The notes beneath the pieces were generated by a model. That model was not told the origin of the DNA. It worked only from the letters and a program-made list of their open reading frames with translations, and did no database searches. Of a DNA stretch of 64,000 nucleotides, positions 48,851 through 57,414 are shown in pieces. A program made the translations under genes and the position numbers. The DNA comes from Solwaraspora sp. WMMA2056. GTDB lineage: Bacteria > Actinomycetota > Actinomycetes > Mycobacteriales > Micromonosporaceae. Numbering within the stretch: the stretch's first letter is position 1; every line of letters starts with the position of its first letter. Location: assembly GCF_030345095.1 (NCBI RefSeq), contig NZ_CP128360.1, positions 5,084,001-5,148,000 of the forward strand, in the 5' to 3' direction.

Positions 48851-49683
48851 CCGCGACCGAAGCCGAAGCCGCCGGCACGCCGCTGGTGCGCCTCGACGGC
48901 GTCGGTAAGGACTTCCGGGCCGCCGCGGGCGGGTCACTGCGCGCGCTCGACGGCGTGGATCTGGCGGTACGCCGAGGCGAGTTCGTCTGCCTGGTCGGCG
49001 CATCCGGATCCGGCAAGTCGACCCTGCTGTCGCTGATCGCCGGGCTGGCCGCGCCGAGCCGGGGCACCGTGCTGCTCGACGGCGCGCCGGTCACCGGACC
49101 GGGACCGGACCGAGGGCTGGTGCTGCAGAGCGGTGCCGTCTACCCGTGGCGGACGGTGGAACGCAACGTCGCGTTCGGGTTGGAGCTGCTGCCGATCAGC
49201 CGGGCCGAACGGGCCCGGCGGGTCGCCTGGTACCTGGCCGAGACCGGGCTGACCGGGCTGCGGCACGCGCTGCCGAAGCAGCTCTCCGGCGGGCAGTGCC
49301 AACGGGTGGCGATCGCCCGTGCGCTGGCCTGCGAGCCGCAGGTGCTGCTGCTCGACGAGCCGTTCGGTGCCCTCGACGTGCAGACCAAGGAGGACATGCA
49401 GCTGTTCGTGCGCCGGGTGTGGGCCGACACCGGCACCACCGTGGTGATGGTGACCCACGACGTCGAAGAGGCGGTCTTCCTCGGGCAGCGGGTGGTGGTG
49501 CTGGCCAGCGACCCGGGTCGGGTCGCCGCCGATCTGCCGGTGGAGTTGCCGCCGGACCGCGACGGGACGCCCCGGGAGCTGGCCGTCAAGCGGCTGCCGG
49601 AGTTCCTGGCCCTGCGTGCCGAGGTGGAGGACCAGGTCCGCGCCTACCACCAGCGGCACGCCGCCGCCGGGTCCGGCGGCTGA
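48847..49683 (+). CDS. SsuB-type ABC ATPase, probable guanidine importer
   Basis: A 278-residue ATPase: Walker A GASGSGKST, signature LSGGQCQRVAIARAL, Walker B VLLLDEPFGALDVQTK, H-loop VTHDVEEAVFL. Start GTG 48847 in a GTGA overlap. Last gene of the riboswitch-controlled operon; it is followed by a convergent ABC-2 permease gene. Confidence 0.88.
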   Translation: MTATEAEAAGTPLVRLDGVGKDFRAAAGGSLRALDGVDLAVRRGEFVCLVGASGSGKSTLLSLIAGLAAPSRGTVLLDGAPVTGPGPDRGLVLQSGAVYPWRTVERNVAFGLELLPISRAERARRVAWYLAETGLTGLRHALPKQLSGGQCQRVAIARALACEPQVLLLDEPFGALDVQTKEDMQLFVRRVWADTGTTVVMVTHDVEEAVFLGQRVVVLASDPGRVAADLPVELPPDRDGTPRELAVKRLPEFLALRAEVEDQVRAYHQRHAAAGSGG

Positions 49684-49726
49684 CTGGCCGCCCCGCTCAG
49701 GCTGGCGGCGCTGGCTGGTATCGGCG

Positions 49727-50503
49727 TCACTGCCAGCGGAAGAACCGGGCGGCGACCAGCGCGCTCACCACGGTCGCGACGGCCAGGGCGATCAGGTGGC
49801 GCGGCTGCGGCGGCTCACCCGCCCAGGCCGCGCCGACCGCCTGCACGGCCGCCCCGAACGGCAGCGCCTCACCGACCATCGCCACCCGGTCCGGCAGGTT
49901 CTTCGTCGGCCCGAACAGGCCACCGGTCGCGCCCATCGCGAAGAAGGCCGTCAGGCCGATCGCCACCGACGCGTTGCCGCTGGGCGCGACCGCCGCCACC
50001 AGCATCCCGACGGCGTACATGGCTGCTGCGGCGAGGGCGACGACGGCCACCGTACGGCCGGGGTTGCCCGGCGGCCGGGCACCGAACGCGACCACCGCGA
50101 CCCCGAGCGCCAGCCCGACCCCGACGATGGTCTGCAGCAGGCTCGTGACCACCTGCGCCGCCAGGACCATCGCCGGGTGGGCGGGAGTCACCGCCAGCCG
50201 GCGCAGCACCCCGGTCCGCCGGTAGTAGGCCAGGAAGCTCGGCATGTTGACCACGCCGACGGTGGCGATGATGACGGTGAACACCAACGGCAGCACGTAC
50301 CCGTCGAGCACGGTACGGCCACCGGGCAGCGTCTGGTCGCCGTGCACGCTGACCGCGTTCATCACCAGGATCAGCAGCGGCAGCCCGATCGGGACGACCA
50401 GGCCGGCGGTGTCGCGGGCCACCATCCGGCACTCGGCGGCGACCAGCGCGGCCCAGGCGCGCGGTCCGGGCCGGCGTACGACGATCTCCGGCCCGGTCAC
50501 CAT
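49727..50503 (-). CDS. ABC-2 type exporter permease
   Basis: A 258-residue membrane protein with six predicted helices (VVPIGLPLLILVMNAV, YVLPLVFTVIIATVGVV, and others) and the ABC-2 pattern PSFLAYYRRTGVLRRL. GGAGGAG stands before ATG 50503. It is paired with the ATPase upstream (31-base gap). Family members export drugs or lipids. Divergent two-component genes suggest control by an envelope or drug signal. Confidence 0.87.
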   Translation of the reverse strand: MVTGPEIVVRRPGPRAWAALVAAECRMVARDTAGLVVPIGLPLLILVMNAVSVHGDQTLPGGRTVLDGYVLPLVFTVIIATVGVVNMPSFLAYYRRTGVLRRLAVTPAHPAMVLAAQVVTSLLQTIVGVGLALGVAVVAFGARPPGNPGRTVAVVALAAAAMYAVGMLVAAVAPSGNASVAIGLTAFFAMGATGGLFGPTKNLPDRVAMVGEALPFGAAVQAVGAAWAGEPPQPRHLIALAVATVVSALVAARFFRWQ

Positions 50504-50534
50504 GTCTCCTCCTCGGTGTCGAGCGGCTGGCCGG

Positions 50535-51263
50535 TCAGGTGAGGAAGGCGTCGTCGAGGGTGGTTGACGGTGCTGCCGTCCCCGTGTCGGCGGCTCTGCG
50601 CTCGGCTCGCGTGATCAGCCCGGCCGGGCTGTCGAGGGCGATCAGCCGGCCCCGGTCGATCAGGGCGATCCGGTCGCAGAGCCGCTCCACCTCCTCCATC
50701 AGGTGGCTGACCAGCAGCACCGTCACCCCGTCGTCGCGCAACTGTTCGACGACCGCCCAGATGCGTCGACGGGCCTGTGGGTCCAGCCCGGTGGAGAGCT
50801 CGTCGAGCAACGCCACCCTGGGCTTGCCGACCAGCGCCAGGGCGATCGACAGCCGCTGCTGCTGGCCGCCGGAGAGCTTCTCGAACCGGGTGTCGCGGCG
50901 GTCGGCGAGACCCAGCAGGTCGATCAGCTCGTCGGGGTCGGCACCGTCGGCGTAGAAGCTGCGGTACAGCCGGACCAGCTCCCGGACGGTCAGCGCCGCG
51001 TGCAGCGCGGCGGCCTGCAGCTGTACGCCGAGCACCTGACGCAGCCGGGCCCGGTCCCGCCACGGGTCGAGACCGAGCACCCGCACCCGGCCGTGGTCGG
51101 GCCGGCGCAGTCCGGCGATCGTCTCCACGACCGTGGTCTTGCCGGCCCCGTTGCGCCCCAGTACGCCGAGCACCTCCCCCGCCTCGACAGTGAAGCTCAC
51201 CGAGTCCACGGCGACGGTCGCCCCGTACCGCTTGTGGATGTCCTCGACGGTGATCGCCGGCAT
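50535..51263 (-). CDS. ABC-2 type exporter ATPase
   Basis: A 242-residue ATPase: Walker A GRNGAGKTTVVE, signature LSGGQQQRLSIALAL, Walker B VALLDELSTGLDPQARR. GGAGG seven bases before ATG 51263. In the usual Walker B the residue after Asp-Glu is Pro; here the sequence is DELST, an atypical but seen variant in drug exporters. Works with the permease at 49727. Confidence 0.9.
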   Translation of the reverse strand: MPAITVEDIHKRYGATVAVDSVSFTVEAGEVLGVLGRNGAGKTTVVETIAGLRRPDHGRVRVLGLDPWRDRARLRQVLGVQLQAAALHAALTVRELVRLYRSFYADGADPDELIDLLGLADRRDTRFEKLSGGQQQRLSIALALVGKPRVALLDELSTGLDPQARRRIWAVVEQLRDDGVTVLLVSHLMEEVERLCDRIALIDRGRLIALDSPAGLITRAERRAADTGTAAPSTTLDDAFLT

Positions 51264-51390
51264 CGCCGTACCTCCTCGGTTGGGGACGTCTGCACGCTAT
51301 GGCGACCGGGCCGACCGGCGGATCTGCCGGTGGTCACGGTCGGTGGGGGTGACTTCCGGCAGGGGCGGTACACCGACCGGGCCGCCTAGC

Positions 51391-52527
51391 ATGACGAGGG
51401 TGAGCCGATCCGATCCCCGCCCCTGGTCCGGGGTGGTCGGCGTACTGACCTGCCTGGCCGTCGGTGCCCCGGTGCTGGTGCTGGGTCGCGGCCCGGCAGC
51501 CGGGGCGTTCCTTGTCCCGGTGTGGCTGTGGTGGGCGTGTTTCGCCGGGTTCGTCATGGCGCTGGTGGTCTGCACGCTGCTGGTGGACCGGGTCCGCGAC
51601 GTCGGCACGGTGCTGGTCTTCGCCGCGCAGGTCGGCCTCGGGGTGGCGGTGGTGCTGATGGCACCGGCGTTCGGGTGGACGCAGATCCTGCTGGTGTTCG
51701 GCGCGGCGGTCAGCACCTACCTGAATCCGTGGCCGGTGACAGCGGCTGTGATCGCACTGAACACGGTGGTCGCGGCCGCAGCGGCGTATCTCAACTCGGG
51801 TGCGGTCGCCCAGGGACTGCTCAACGCACTGCTGTACGCCCTGCTGCAGGTGGGGGTGGTGTTGTCGGTGCAGACGTACCTGCGGGAGTTGGCGACCCGA
51901 CGCAAGCTCGCCGAGGCGCACACCGAGTTGCGGGCGGCGACCGCGCTGCTGGCGCAGGCGACCCGGTCGGACGAGCGGTTACGGATCGCCCGGGAGCTGC
52001 ACGACCTGATCGGCCACCAGTTGACGGTGCTGACCCTGGAGCTGGAGGTCGCCGCGCACCAGAGCGCACCGCCGGCCGCCGAGCACGTCACCCGGGCCAG
52101 GCAGGTCGCCCGGGACCTGCTGGCCGACGTCCGTGGCACCGTCGGCGAGCTGCGCCGGCACGCCCCGGACCTGCGCGAGGCTCTGCAGCGGATCGTCGCG
52201 GAGCTGCCGGAACCCGCCGTGCACCTGCGGGTCGCCGACGGGATCGCCGTCGACGAGGAACGGGTCACCGCGCTGGTCCGCTGCGTGCAGGAGGTGGTGA
52301 CCAACACCATCCGGCATGCCGGGGCGGCCAACCTGTGGATCGAGATCAGCGACGACGACGGCACGATGCGGCTGTCGGCCTGGGACGACGGCCGGGGTAC
52401 GGGTGGCGAGGTGCGGCCGGGCAACGGGCTGTGCGGGATCCGGGAACGGGTCGAGGCGCTCGGCGGACGGGTGTCGTTGGATAGTGGGCGGGGCTTCCGG
52501 GTGCGGGCCGAGGTGCCGGCGGCATGA
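51391..52527 (+). CDS. Sensor histidine kinase (HisKA_3, NarX/DesK type)
   Basis: A 378-residue kinase with about five to six N-terminal helices and no large outer domain, so it may sense the membrane itself. Phospho-acceptor His in ARELHDLIGHQLTVLTLELEV; ATPase boxes VVTNTIRHAGAANL, WDDGRGTG and GNGLCGIRERV. The stop overlaps the start of the response regulator (ATGA). Divergent from the ABC-2 exporter; very likely controls it. Start ATG 51391 has no good ribosome site. Confidence 0.88.
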   Translation: MTRVSRSDPRPWSGVVGVLTCLAVGAPVLVLGRGPAAGAFLVPVWLWWACFAGFVMALVVCTLLVDRVRDVGTVLVFAAQVGLGVAVVLMAPAFGWTQILLVFGAAVSTYLNPWPVTAAVIALNTVVAAAAAYLNSGAVAQGLLNALLYALLQVGVVLSVQTYLRELATRRKLAEAHTELRAATALLAQATRSDERLRIARELHDLIGHQLTVLTLELEVAAHQSAPPAAEHVTRARQVARDLLADVRGTVGELRRHAPDLREALQRIVAELPEPAVHLRVADGIAVDEERVTALVRCVQEVVTNTIRHAGAANLWIEISDDDGTMRLSAWDDGRGTGGEVRPGNGLCGIRERVEALGGRVSLDSGRGFRVRAEVPAA

Positions 52528-53207
52528 CCAGTGGCCGCGAGACCGGTGGTCCCGTCATCAGCGTCTGCGTCGTCGACGACCAGACCCTGGTCCGCCAGGG
52601 CATCCGCAGCCTGCTGGAGCTGGCCGACGGCATCGTCGTGGTAGCCGAGGCCGACGACGGGCATTCGGGGGTCGCGGCGGTCGAGGAGTACCGGCCGGAC
52701 GTGGTCCTGCTGGATCTGCGGATGCCCGGCCGGGACGGGATCTGGGCGCTACGGACGTTGCGCGAGCACGGGGTCGACATACCGGTGCTGGTGCTGACCA
52801 CGTTCGACGACGACGAACTCGTGCTGCAGGCGTTGCGCGCCGGGGCGCGGGGCTACCTGCTCAAGGACGTGACCCTCGAACAACTGATCGGCGCGGTCCG
52901 CACGCTCGCCGCCGGTGGCACGCTGGTGCAGCCGGCGATCACCGACCGGCTGCTGCGGGCGGTCGCCGCCGGTGACGCTCCGGTCGCCGTCGACGGGGAC
53001 GCCCCGCCGATCCAGGAGTTGACCGAACGGGAACGTGAGGTGCTGCGGCTCGTCGCCACCGGCTACACCAACCGGGAGATCGCCGAGGCGCTGTTCCTCG
53101 CCGAGGGCACGGTCAAGAACCACGTGTCGGCCGTACTGCTGAAGTTGGGCACCCGCGACCGCACCCGCGCGGTGCTGCGCGCCCTGCACCACGGCCTGCT
53201 CCGCTGA
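52524..53207 (+). CDS. LuxR-type response regulator
   Basis: A 227-residue regulator: receiver domain with phosphorylation Asp in VVLLDLRMPGRDG and Lys in GYLLKDVTLEQL, then LuxR HTH LTEREREVLRLVATGYTNREIAEAL and GTVKNHVSAVLLKLGTRDR. Forms a two-component system with the upstream kinase through a 4-base overlap. Probable target is the divergent ABC-2 exporter operon. Confidence 0.92.
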   Translation: MTSGRETGGPVISVCVVDDQTLVRQGIRSLLELADGIVVVAEADDGHSGVAAVEEYRPDVVLLDLRMPGRDGIWALRTLREHGVDIPVLVLTTFDDDELVLQALRAGARGYLLKDVTLEQLIGAVRTLAAGGTLVQPAITDRLLRAVAAGDAPVAVDGDAPPIQELTEREREVLRLVATGYTNREIAEALFLAEGTVKNHVSAVLLKLGTRDRTRAVLRALHHGLLR

Positions 53208-53222
53208 GCAGGGAGCGACCGT

Positions 53223-53615
53223 TCAGGCCGGGCCGACCAGGTCCCACCGGTTGCCGGCGATGTCGAGGAAGACCACAACCTTGCCGTACGGTTCGGTGCG
53301 CGGCGCGGTCACGAACCGCACGTCGTGGTCGGTCATCCGCTGGTACGCGGCGTCGAAGTCGTCGACCCGCAGGAAGAACCCGACCCGGCCGGCGGCCTGG
53401 TTGCCGACCGCCGCCCGTTGGGCGTCGCCGTCGGCGCGGGCCAGCAGCAGGCCGGTCTCGGCGCCGGGCGGGCGCACCACCACCCACCGTTTGGGGCGGC
53501 CGTCGTTGGTGGTCGACGGGGAGTCCTCGACCAGCTCGAAGCCGAGGACGCTGGTGAAGAACGCGATGGCCGGGTCGTAGTCGTCGACGATGATCGCGGT
53601 GAGCGAGATGTGCAC
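53223..53615 (-). CDS. VOC family protein
   Basis: A 130-residue glyoxalase-fold protein: ISLTAIIVDDYDPAIAFFTSVLGFELVED, VGFFLRVDDFDAAYQRM, and the end KVVVFLDIAGNRWDLVGP. Substrate unknown. Single gene convergent with the response regulator; 18 bases downstream of the HxlR-type regulator on the same strand, so the two may be co-transcribed. Confidence 0.86.
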   Translation of the reverse strand: MHISLTAIIVDDYDPAIAFFTSVLGFELVEDSPSTTNDGRPKRWVVVRPPGAETGLLLARADGDAQRAAVGNQAAGRVGFFLRVDDFDAAYQRMTDHDVRFVTAPRTEPYGKVVVFLDIAGNRWDLVGPA

Positions 53616-53633
53616 GTTGCGCAGCGTAGGTGG

Positions 53634-54122
53634 TCAGGCAGCGGGGGTGCGCAGGCGGGCACCGGGGCCGGGACGGGGCAGGGCGTCGCGGGGGCTGACC
53701 AGGTCGTGGCCGGCGGCGCAGCGCATGGTCACGCCGACCTCGGCGCCGCAGTCGCGGTGGGTCACGGTCAGCGCCGAGCCGTCCGGGTCGGCGCAGTACC
53801 GGTCACCCCACTGCAGCAGGGCGATCAGCACCGGCCACAGGTCGAGACCTTTGCCGGTGAGCCGGTACTCGTAGCGTTGCCGCTCCCCCGGCTCCTGGTA
53901 CGGGTGCCGGCGCAGCAGGCCCTGGTCGACCAGCATGGCGAGCCGGTTGGTCAGCACCTGGCGGGGAACGCCGGTGCGTTCGCGCATCTGGTCGAAGCGG
54001 CGGACGCCGTTGAAGACCTCGCGGAGCACGACGACGGTCCACCGCTCGCCGAGGATCTCCATGGTGCGGGCGATGGTGCAGTTGTCGATGGACCAGTCGA
54101 GTGCGGTAGGTCTCACCGTCAC
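53634..54122 (-). CDS. HxlR-family regulator
   Basis: A 162-residue winged-helix protein: CTIARTMEILGERWTVVVLREVFNGVRRFDQM, then VPRQVLTNRLAMLVDQGLLRR, and the wing ERQRYEYRLTGKGLDL. The N-terminal Cys in DNCTIAR is the redox or adduct-sensing position seen in HxlR/YodB types. The C-terminal extension has three more Cys (RDCGAE, MRCAAGH, RYCADP). Starts at GTG 54122 or 54116. A perfect inverted repeat lies at the divergent promoter. Confidence 0.87.
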   Translation of the reverse strand: MTVRPTALDWSIDNCTIARTMEILGERWTVVVLREVFNGVRRFDQMRERTGVPRQVLTNRLAMLVDQGLLRRHPYQEPGERQRYEYRLTGKGLDLWPVLIALLQWGDRYCADPDGSALTVTHRDCGAEVGVTMRCAAGHDLVSPRDALPRPGPGARLRTPAA

Positions 54123-54125
54123 CAG

Positions 54126-54150
54126 GCTAGGTCTCGTTGACAGACCTAGC
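54126..54150. promoter_or_regulatory. 9-bp inverted repeat, probable HxlR operator
   Basis: GCTAGGTCT at 54126-54134 and AGACCTAGC at 54142-54150 with seven bases between, perfect. It lies between the divergent hxlR-type gene and the thioesterase gene, three bases from the regulator start and 19 bases before the thioesterase start, so it can control both. Confidence 0.78.
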
Positions 54151-54169
54151 AACTGGCTGACAGCCTGCA

Positions 54170-54706
54170 ATGATGACGCAGACTCAGCAGCCGGCGCCGG
54201 ACGCGACGCAGCGCAGCCGTACCTTCTCGTGGACCGACCCGGCGACGGTCCGGCTGGCCGCGTTGAACGGCCTCGACGGGCTGGACCAGCTGCGGGCGAT
54301 GGCCTCCGGTGAGATCCCCGCCCCACCGGTGATGGTGATGCTCGGCCTCGAAGGCCTGGAGCCCGAGCACGGCCGGGTGGTCACCACGCTGACGCCGCAG
54401 GAGTTCCACTACAACGCTCTGGGCACGGTGCACGGCGGGATCATCTCGACGCTGCTGGACACCGCGGCCGGCTGCGCGGTGCACTCGGTCCTGCCGGCCG
54501 GGACGAGCTACACCTCGATCGACCTGAACGTGAAGTTCCTGCGCCCGGTCACGCTCGCCTCGGGCACGCTGCGCTGCGAGGGCACCGTCGTGCAGCGCGG
54601 GCGGCGCACCGCGTACGCCGAGGCGAAGCTGACCGACGCCGCCGGCCGGCTGGCCGCCCACGCCACCTCGTCCTGCCTGCTGTTCGAGCTACCGCCGACG
54701 ACCTGA
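54170..54706 (+). CDS. PaaI-family hotdog thioesterase
   Basis: A 178-residue hotdog-fold protein. Active-site region FHYNALGTVHGGIISTLLDTAAGCAVHS, with the HGG typical of PaaI, then YTSIDLNVKFLRPVT. It hydrolyses an acyl- or aryl-CoA in family members; substrate unknown. Divergent from HxlR; control of acyl/aryl-CoA metabolism by HxlR is likely (inference). Confidence 0.88.
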   Translation: MMTQTQQPAPDATQRSRTFSWTDPATVRLAALNGLDGLDQLRAMASGEIPAPPVMVMLGLEGLEPEHGRVVTTLTPQEFHYNALGTVHGGIISTLLDTAAGCAVHSVLPAGTSYTSIDLNVKFLRPVTLASGTLRCEGTVVQRGRRTAYAEAKLTDAAGRLAAHATSSCLLFELPPTT

Positions 54707-54728
54707 CCACCCCCGGACACCCGCCGGT

Positions 54729-55430
54729 TCACACCGACAGCAGTTGGCGGACCGATTCGTCGCGCAGGTCCTCCTTGTCGCCGGCCCGGACCACCTCGCC
54801 GGCGTCGAGGATGACGAACTGGTCGGCCAGCCGCAGCGCCAGTTCGAGGTACTGCTCGACCAGCAGGATCGCCAGCCCGGCCTCGGAGTGCAGCCGTTCG
54901 ATTGCCTCCTCGATCTCGACGATGATGGACGGCTGGATGCCTTCGGTCGGCTCGTCGAGCAGCAGCATCTTCGGCCGGGTGACCAGGGCGCGGGCGATCG
55001 CCAACTGCTGCTGCTGGCCGCCGGAGAGGAACCCGGCCCGGCGACGCAGCAGACCGCGCAACGCCGGGAACAGGTCGAGCGCCTCGTCCAGGGCCGCCTT
55101 GTCGGTCCCGGCCGCCTCGATCGCCACCTGCAGGTTCTCCGCGACGGTCAACTGCGGGAACGTCTCGTGGCCCTGCGGCACGTAGCCGAGCCCGAGCCGC
55201 ACCCGCTCGTGGGTACGTAGTTTGGTGATGTCGCGGCCTTCGAAGGTGACCCGGCCGGCGCGCACCGGCAGCACCCCGGTGATTGCCTTCAGCAGCGTGG
55301 TCTTGCCGACCCCGTTGCGCCCCATCACACAGACCAGCGCACCGGCCGGGGCCTGCAGGTCGACCCCGAAGAGCACCTGGGCCCGGCCGTAGGAGACGTC
55401 GAGGCCCTCGACGGTGAGCATGGCGGTCAC
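54729..55430 (-). CDS. urtE: Urea ABC transporter ATPase UrtE
   Basis: A 233-residue branched-chain/urea-type ATPase: MLTVEGLDVSYGRAQVLFGV, Walker A GRNGVGKTTLLKA, signature LSGGQQQQLAIARAL, Walker B LLLDEPTEGIQPSII. The EGIQP sequence after Walker B is characteristic of UrtE. Start GTG 55430 with GGAGG seven bases upstream and GTGA overlap with urtD; the ATG at 55421 has no well placed ribosome site. Last gene of urtABCDE. Confidence 0.92.
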   Translation of the reverse strand: MTAMLTVEGLDVSYGRAQVLFGVDLQAPAGALVCVMGRNGVGKTTLLKAITGVLPVRAGRVTFEGRDITKLRTHERVRLGLGYVPQGHETFPQLTVAENLQVAIEAAGTDKAALDEALDLFPALRGLLRRRAGFLSGGQQQQLAIARALVTRPKMLLLDEPTEGIQPSIIVEIEEAIERLHSEAGLAILLVEQYLELALRLADQFVILDAGEVVRAGDKEDLRDESVRQLLSV

Positions 55431-56200
55431 GGCGACGCCTCCTGAGCGACGGGTTCGGTGTTCTCCTCCCGGGCACGGCCGAGGTAGACCTGTTGCACCC
55501 GGGGGTCGGCCTGCACCTGCGCGACGGTGCCCTCGCAGAGCAGGGTGCCCTCGTGCAGCACGGTGACGGTGCTGGCGAAGCGGCGCAGGAACTCCATGTC
55601 GTGCTCGATCACCATCACGGTGTGGTCCTTGGCGACCTCGCGCAGCAGCTCGCCGCTGCGGTCCCGTTCGCTGCGGCTCATCCCGGCCACCGGTTCGTCG
55701 AGCAGCAGCAGGCTGGGCTGCTGCACGATCAGCATGCCGATCTCCAGCCACTGCCGTTGACCGTGGGACAGCACCCCGGCCGGGGCGAACGCGAGGTCGG
55801 CCAGTCCGGTGGTCTCCAACGCCCGGGACACCTCGTCGGACACGCCCCGGCGGCGGCGCAGCAGGCCGACCATCCGCCGGCGGAAACTGGCCGCCAGGTC
55901 GAGGTTCTCCAGGACGGTGAGCTGCTCGAACACCACCGACGTCTGGAAGGTACGGCCGATGCCGAGCCGGACGATCTGGTGTTCGCGCCGGCCGACCAGC
56001 TCCTGACCGTTGAATCGCACCGACCCGGAGGCGGGCCGGGTCCGACCGGTGACGACGTCGATCAGGGTGGTCTTGCCGGCACCGTTCGGTCCGATCAGGA
56101 ACCGCAGTTCACCCGGCTCGACCGTGAGGCTCAGGTCGGTGACCGCCCGGAACCCGTCGAAGACCACGTTCAGGTCGCGGACCTCCAGTTTGCCGCTCAC
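55427..56200 (-). CDS. urtD: Urea ABC transporter ATPase UrtD
   Basis: A 257-residue ATPase with LEVRDLNVVFDGFRAVTDLSL, Walker A GPNGAGKTTLIDVVTGRTRP, signature LSHGQRQWLEIGM and Walker B LLLLDEPVAGMSRSERD. The LSHGQ signature and PVAGM are typical of LivG/UrtD. Start GTG 56200 overlaps the urtC stop. The C-terminus of about 15 residues is variable. Confidence 0.92.
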   Translation of the reverse strand: MSGKLEVRDLNVVFDGFRAVTDLSLTVEPGELRFLIGPNGAGKTTLIDVVTGRTRPASGSVRFNGQELVGRREHQIVRLGIGRTFQTSVVFEQLTVLENLDLAASFRRRMVGLLRRRRGVSDEVSRALETTGLADLAFAPAGVLSHGQRQWLEIGMLIVQQPSLLLLDEPVAGMSRSERDRSGELLREVAKDHTVMVIEHDMEFLRRFASTVTVLHEGTLLCEGTVAQVQADPRVQQVYLGRAREENTEPVAQEASP

Positions 56201-57414
56201 CGCTGGTCACCTCCGACCGAGGCGGTCGCCGCCGGCTGTGTCTGCGCTGGTGTCACCGGGTCGCCGGCCGCCGGCGAGACCGGGGCCGCACCCGGTGGGT
56301 CGCCGGTGGGTCGGCCGGGCCAGCGGTGCCGTACCGCCGACCAGCCGTCGGCGAGCAGCCCGGCCAGTCCCCGGGGTGCCCACATCATCACCGCGATGAA
56401 CAGGCCACCGAGCAGGTAGAGCCAGCCCGACGGCCACTGCTCGCTGAGCACCGTACTGCCGTAGTTGAACAGGATCGCTCCGCCGACCGCGCCGACCAGC
56501 GAGAACCGCCCGCCGATGGCGACCGCGACCAGCATCTCGATCGACGGCACCACACCCAGGTCGGCCGGGCCGAGGATGCCGACCACCGGCACGAACAACG
56601 CGCCGGCGATCCCGGCCATCGCCGCCGACAGGGCGTACACCAGGGTCTTGACCACGGCCGGGTCGTAGCCGAGGAACCGGACCCGGTCCTCGCCGTCGCG
56701 GATCGCGACCAGCAGCTTGCCGAACCGGGAGTGGGTGAGCTGCCAGGCGGCCAGGAACACCAGGCCGAGCGCACCGACGCAGACGTAGTAGACGATCCGT
56801 TTCTGCGTCGGGTCGTACAGGTCGAGGCCGAAGAAGAACTGGACGTTGGTCAGGCCGTTGGTGCCGCCGGTGAGGCCCTGCTGGCCGACCAGCAGGATCA
56901 CGAACGCGGCAGCCAGGGCCTGGGACAGTACGGCGAAGTAGGCGCCGCGGACCCGTTGCCGGAACACCAGGGTGCCGAGGATCAGTGCCACGGCGGTCGG
57001 TAGCACCACCACCATGGCCAGGGCGAAGAACGGGTTGCGGAACGGTGCCCAGATCGCCGGCAGCGTCTCCACCCCGCTCCACACCATGAAGTCGGGCAGG
57101 TTGCCCTCGCCTGCGTCGGAGAGTTTGAGGTACATGCCCATGGCGTAACCGCCGAGGCCGAAGAAGACGCCCTGGCCGAGGGTGAGCATGCCGCCGCGTC
57201 CCCAGGCCAGGTAGATACCGACCGCGACGATGGCGTAGCAGAGGTACTTGGCCAGCAGGTCCAGCCGGAACGGGCTGAGCGCCAGCGGCGCGACGACCAG
57301 CAGCACGACGCCGACGGTGACGAAGACGGCCGGGCCGGGCCAGCGGGCGGCCGGGCCGGCGGTGAAGCGGGCCGCCGGCCGCGTGGCGGCACCGGTCGTC
57401 CGGGCCGCGCTCAT
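56197..57414 (-). CDS. urtC: Urea ABC transporter permease UrtC
   Basis: A 405-residue LivM-type permease with about 9-10 helices. Family segments are YAIVAVGIYLAWGRGGMLTLGQGVFFGLGGYAMGM and FLPDFMVW-like NLPDFMVWSGVE. The position of Gln-Gly-Val-Phe fits the UrtC signature. The C-terminal 40 residues form an Ala/Pro/Gly tail. ATG 57414 overlaps the urtB stop (ATGA). Confidence 0.92.
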   Translation of the reverse strand: MSAARTTGAATRPAARFTAGPAARWPGPAVFVTVGVVLLVVAPLALSPFRLDLLAKYLCYAIVAVGIYLAWGRGGMLTLGQGVFFGLGGYAMGMYLKLSDAGEGNLPDFMVWSGVETLPAIWAPFRNPFFALAMVVVLPTAVALILGTLVFRQRVRGAYFAVLSQALAAAFVILLVGQQGLTGGTNGLTNVQFFFGLDLYDPTQKRIVYYVCVGALGLVFLAAWQLTHSRFGKLLVAIRDGEDRVRFLGYDPAVVKTLVYALSAAMAGIAGALFVPVVGILGPADLGVVPSIEMLVAVAIGGRFSLVGAVGGAILFNYGSTVLSEQWPSGWLYLLGGLFIAVMMWAPRGLAGLLADGWSAVRHRWPGRPTGDPPGAAPVSPAAGDPVTPAQTQPAATASVGGDQR

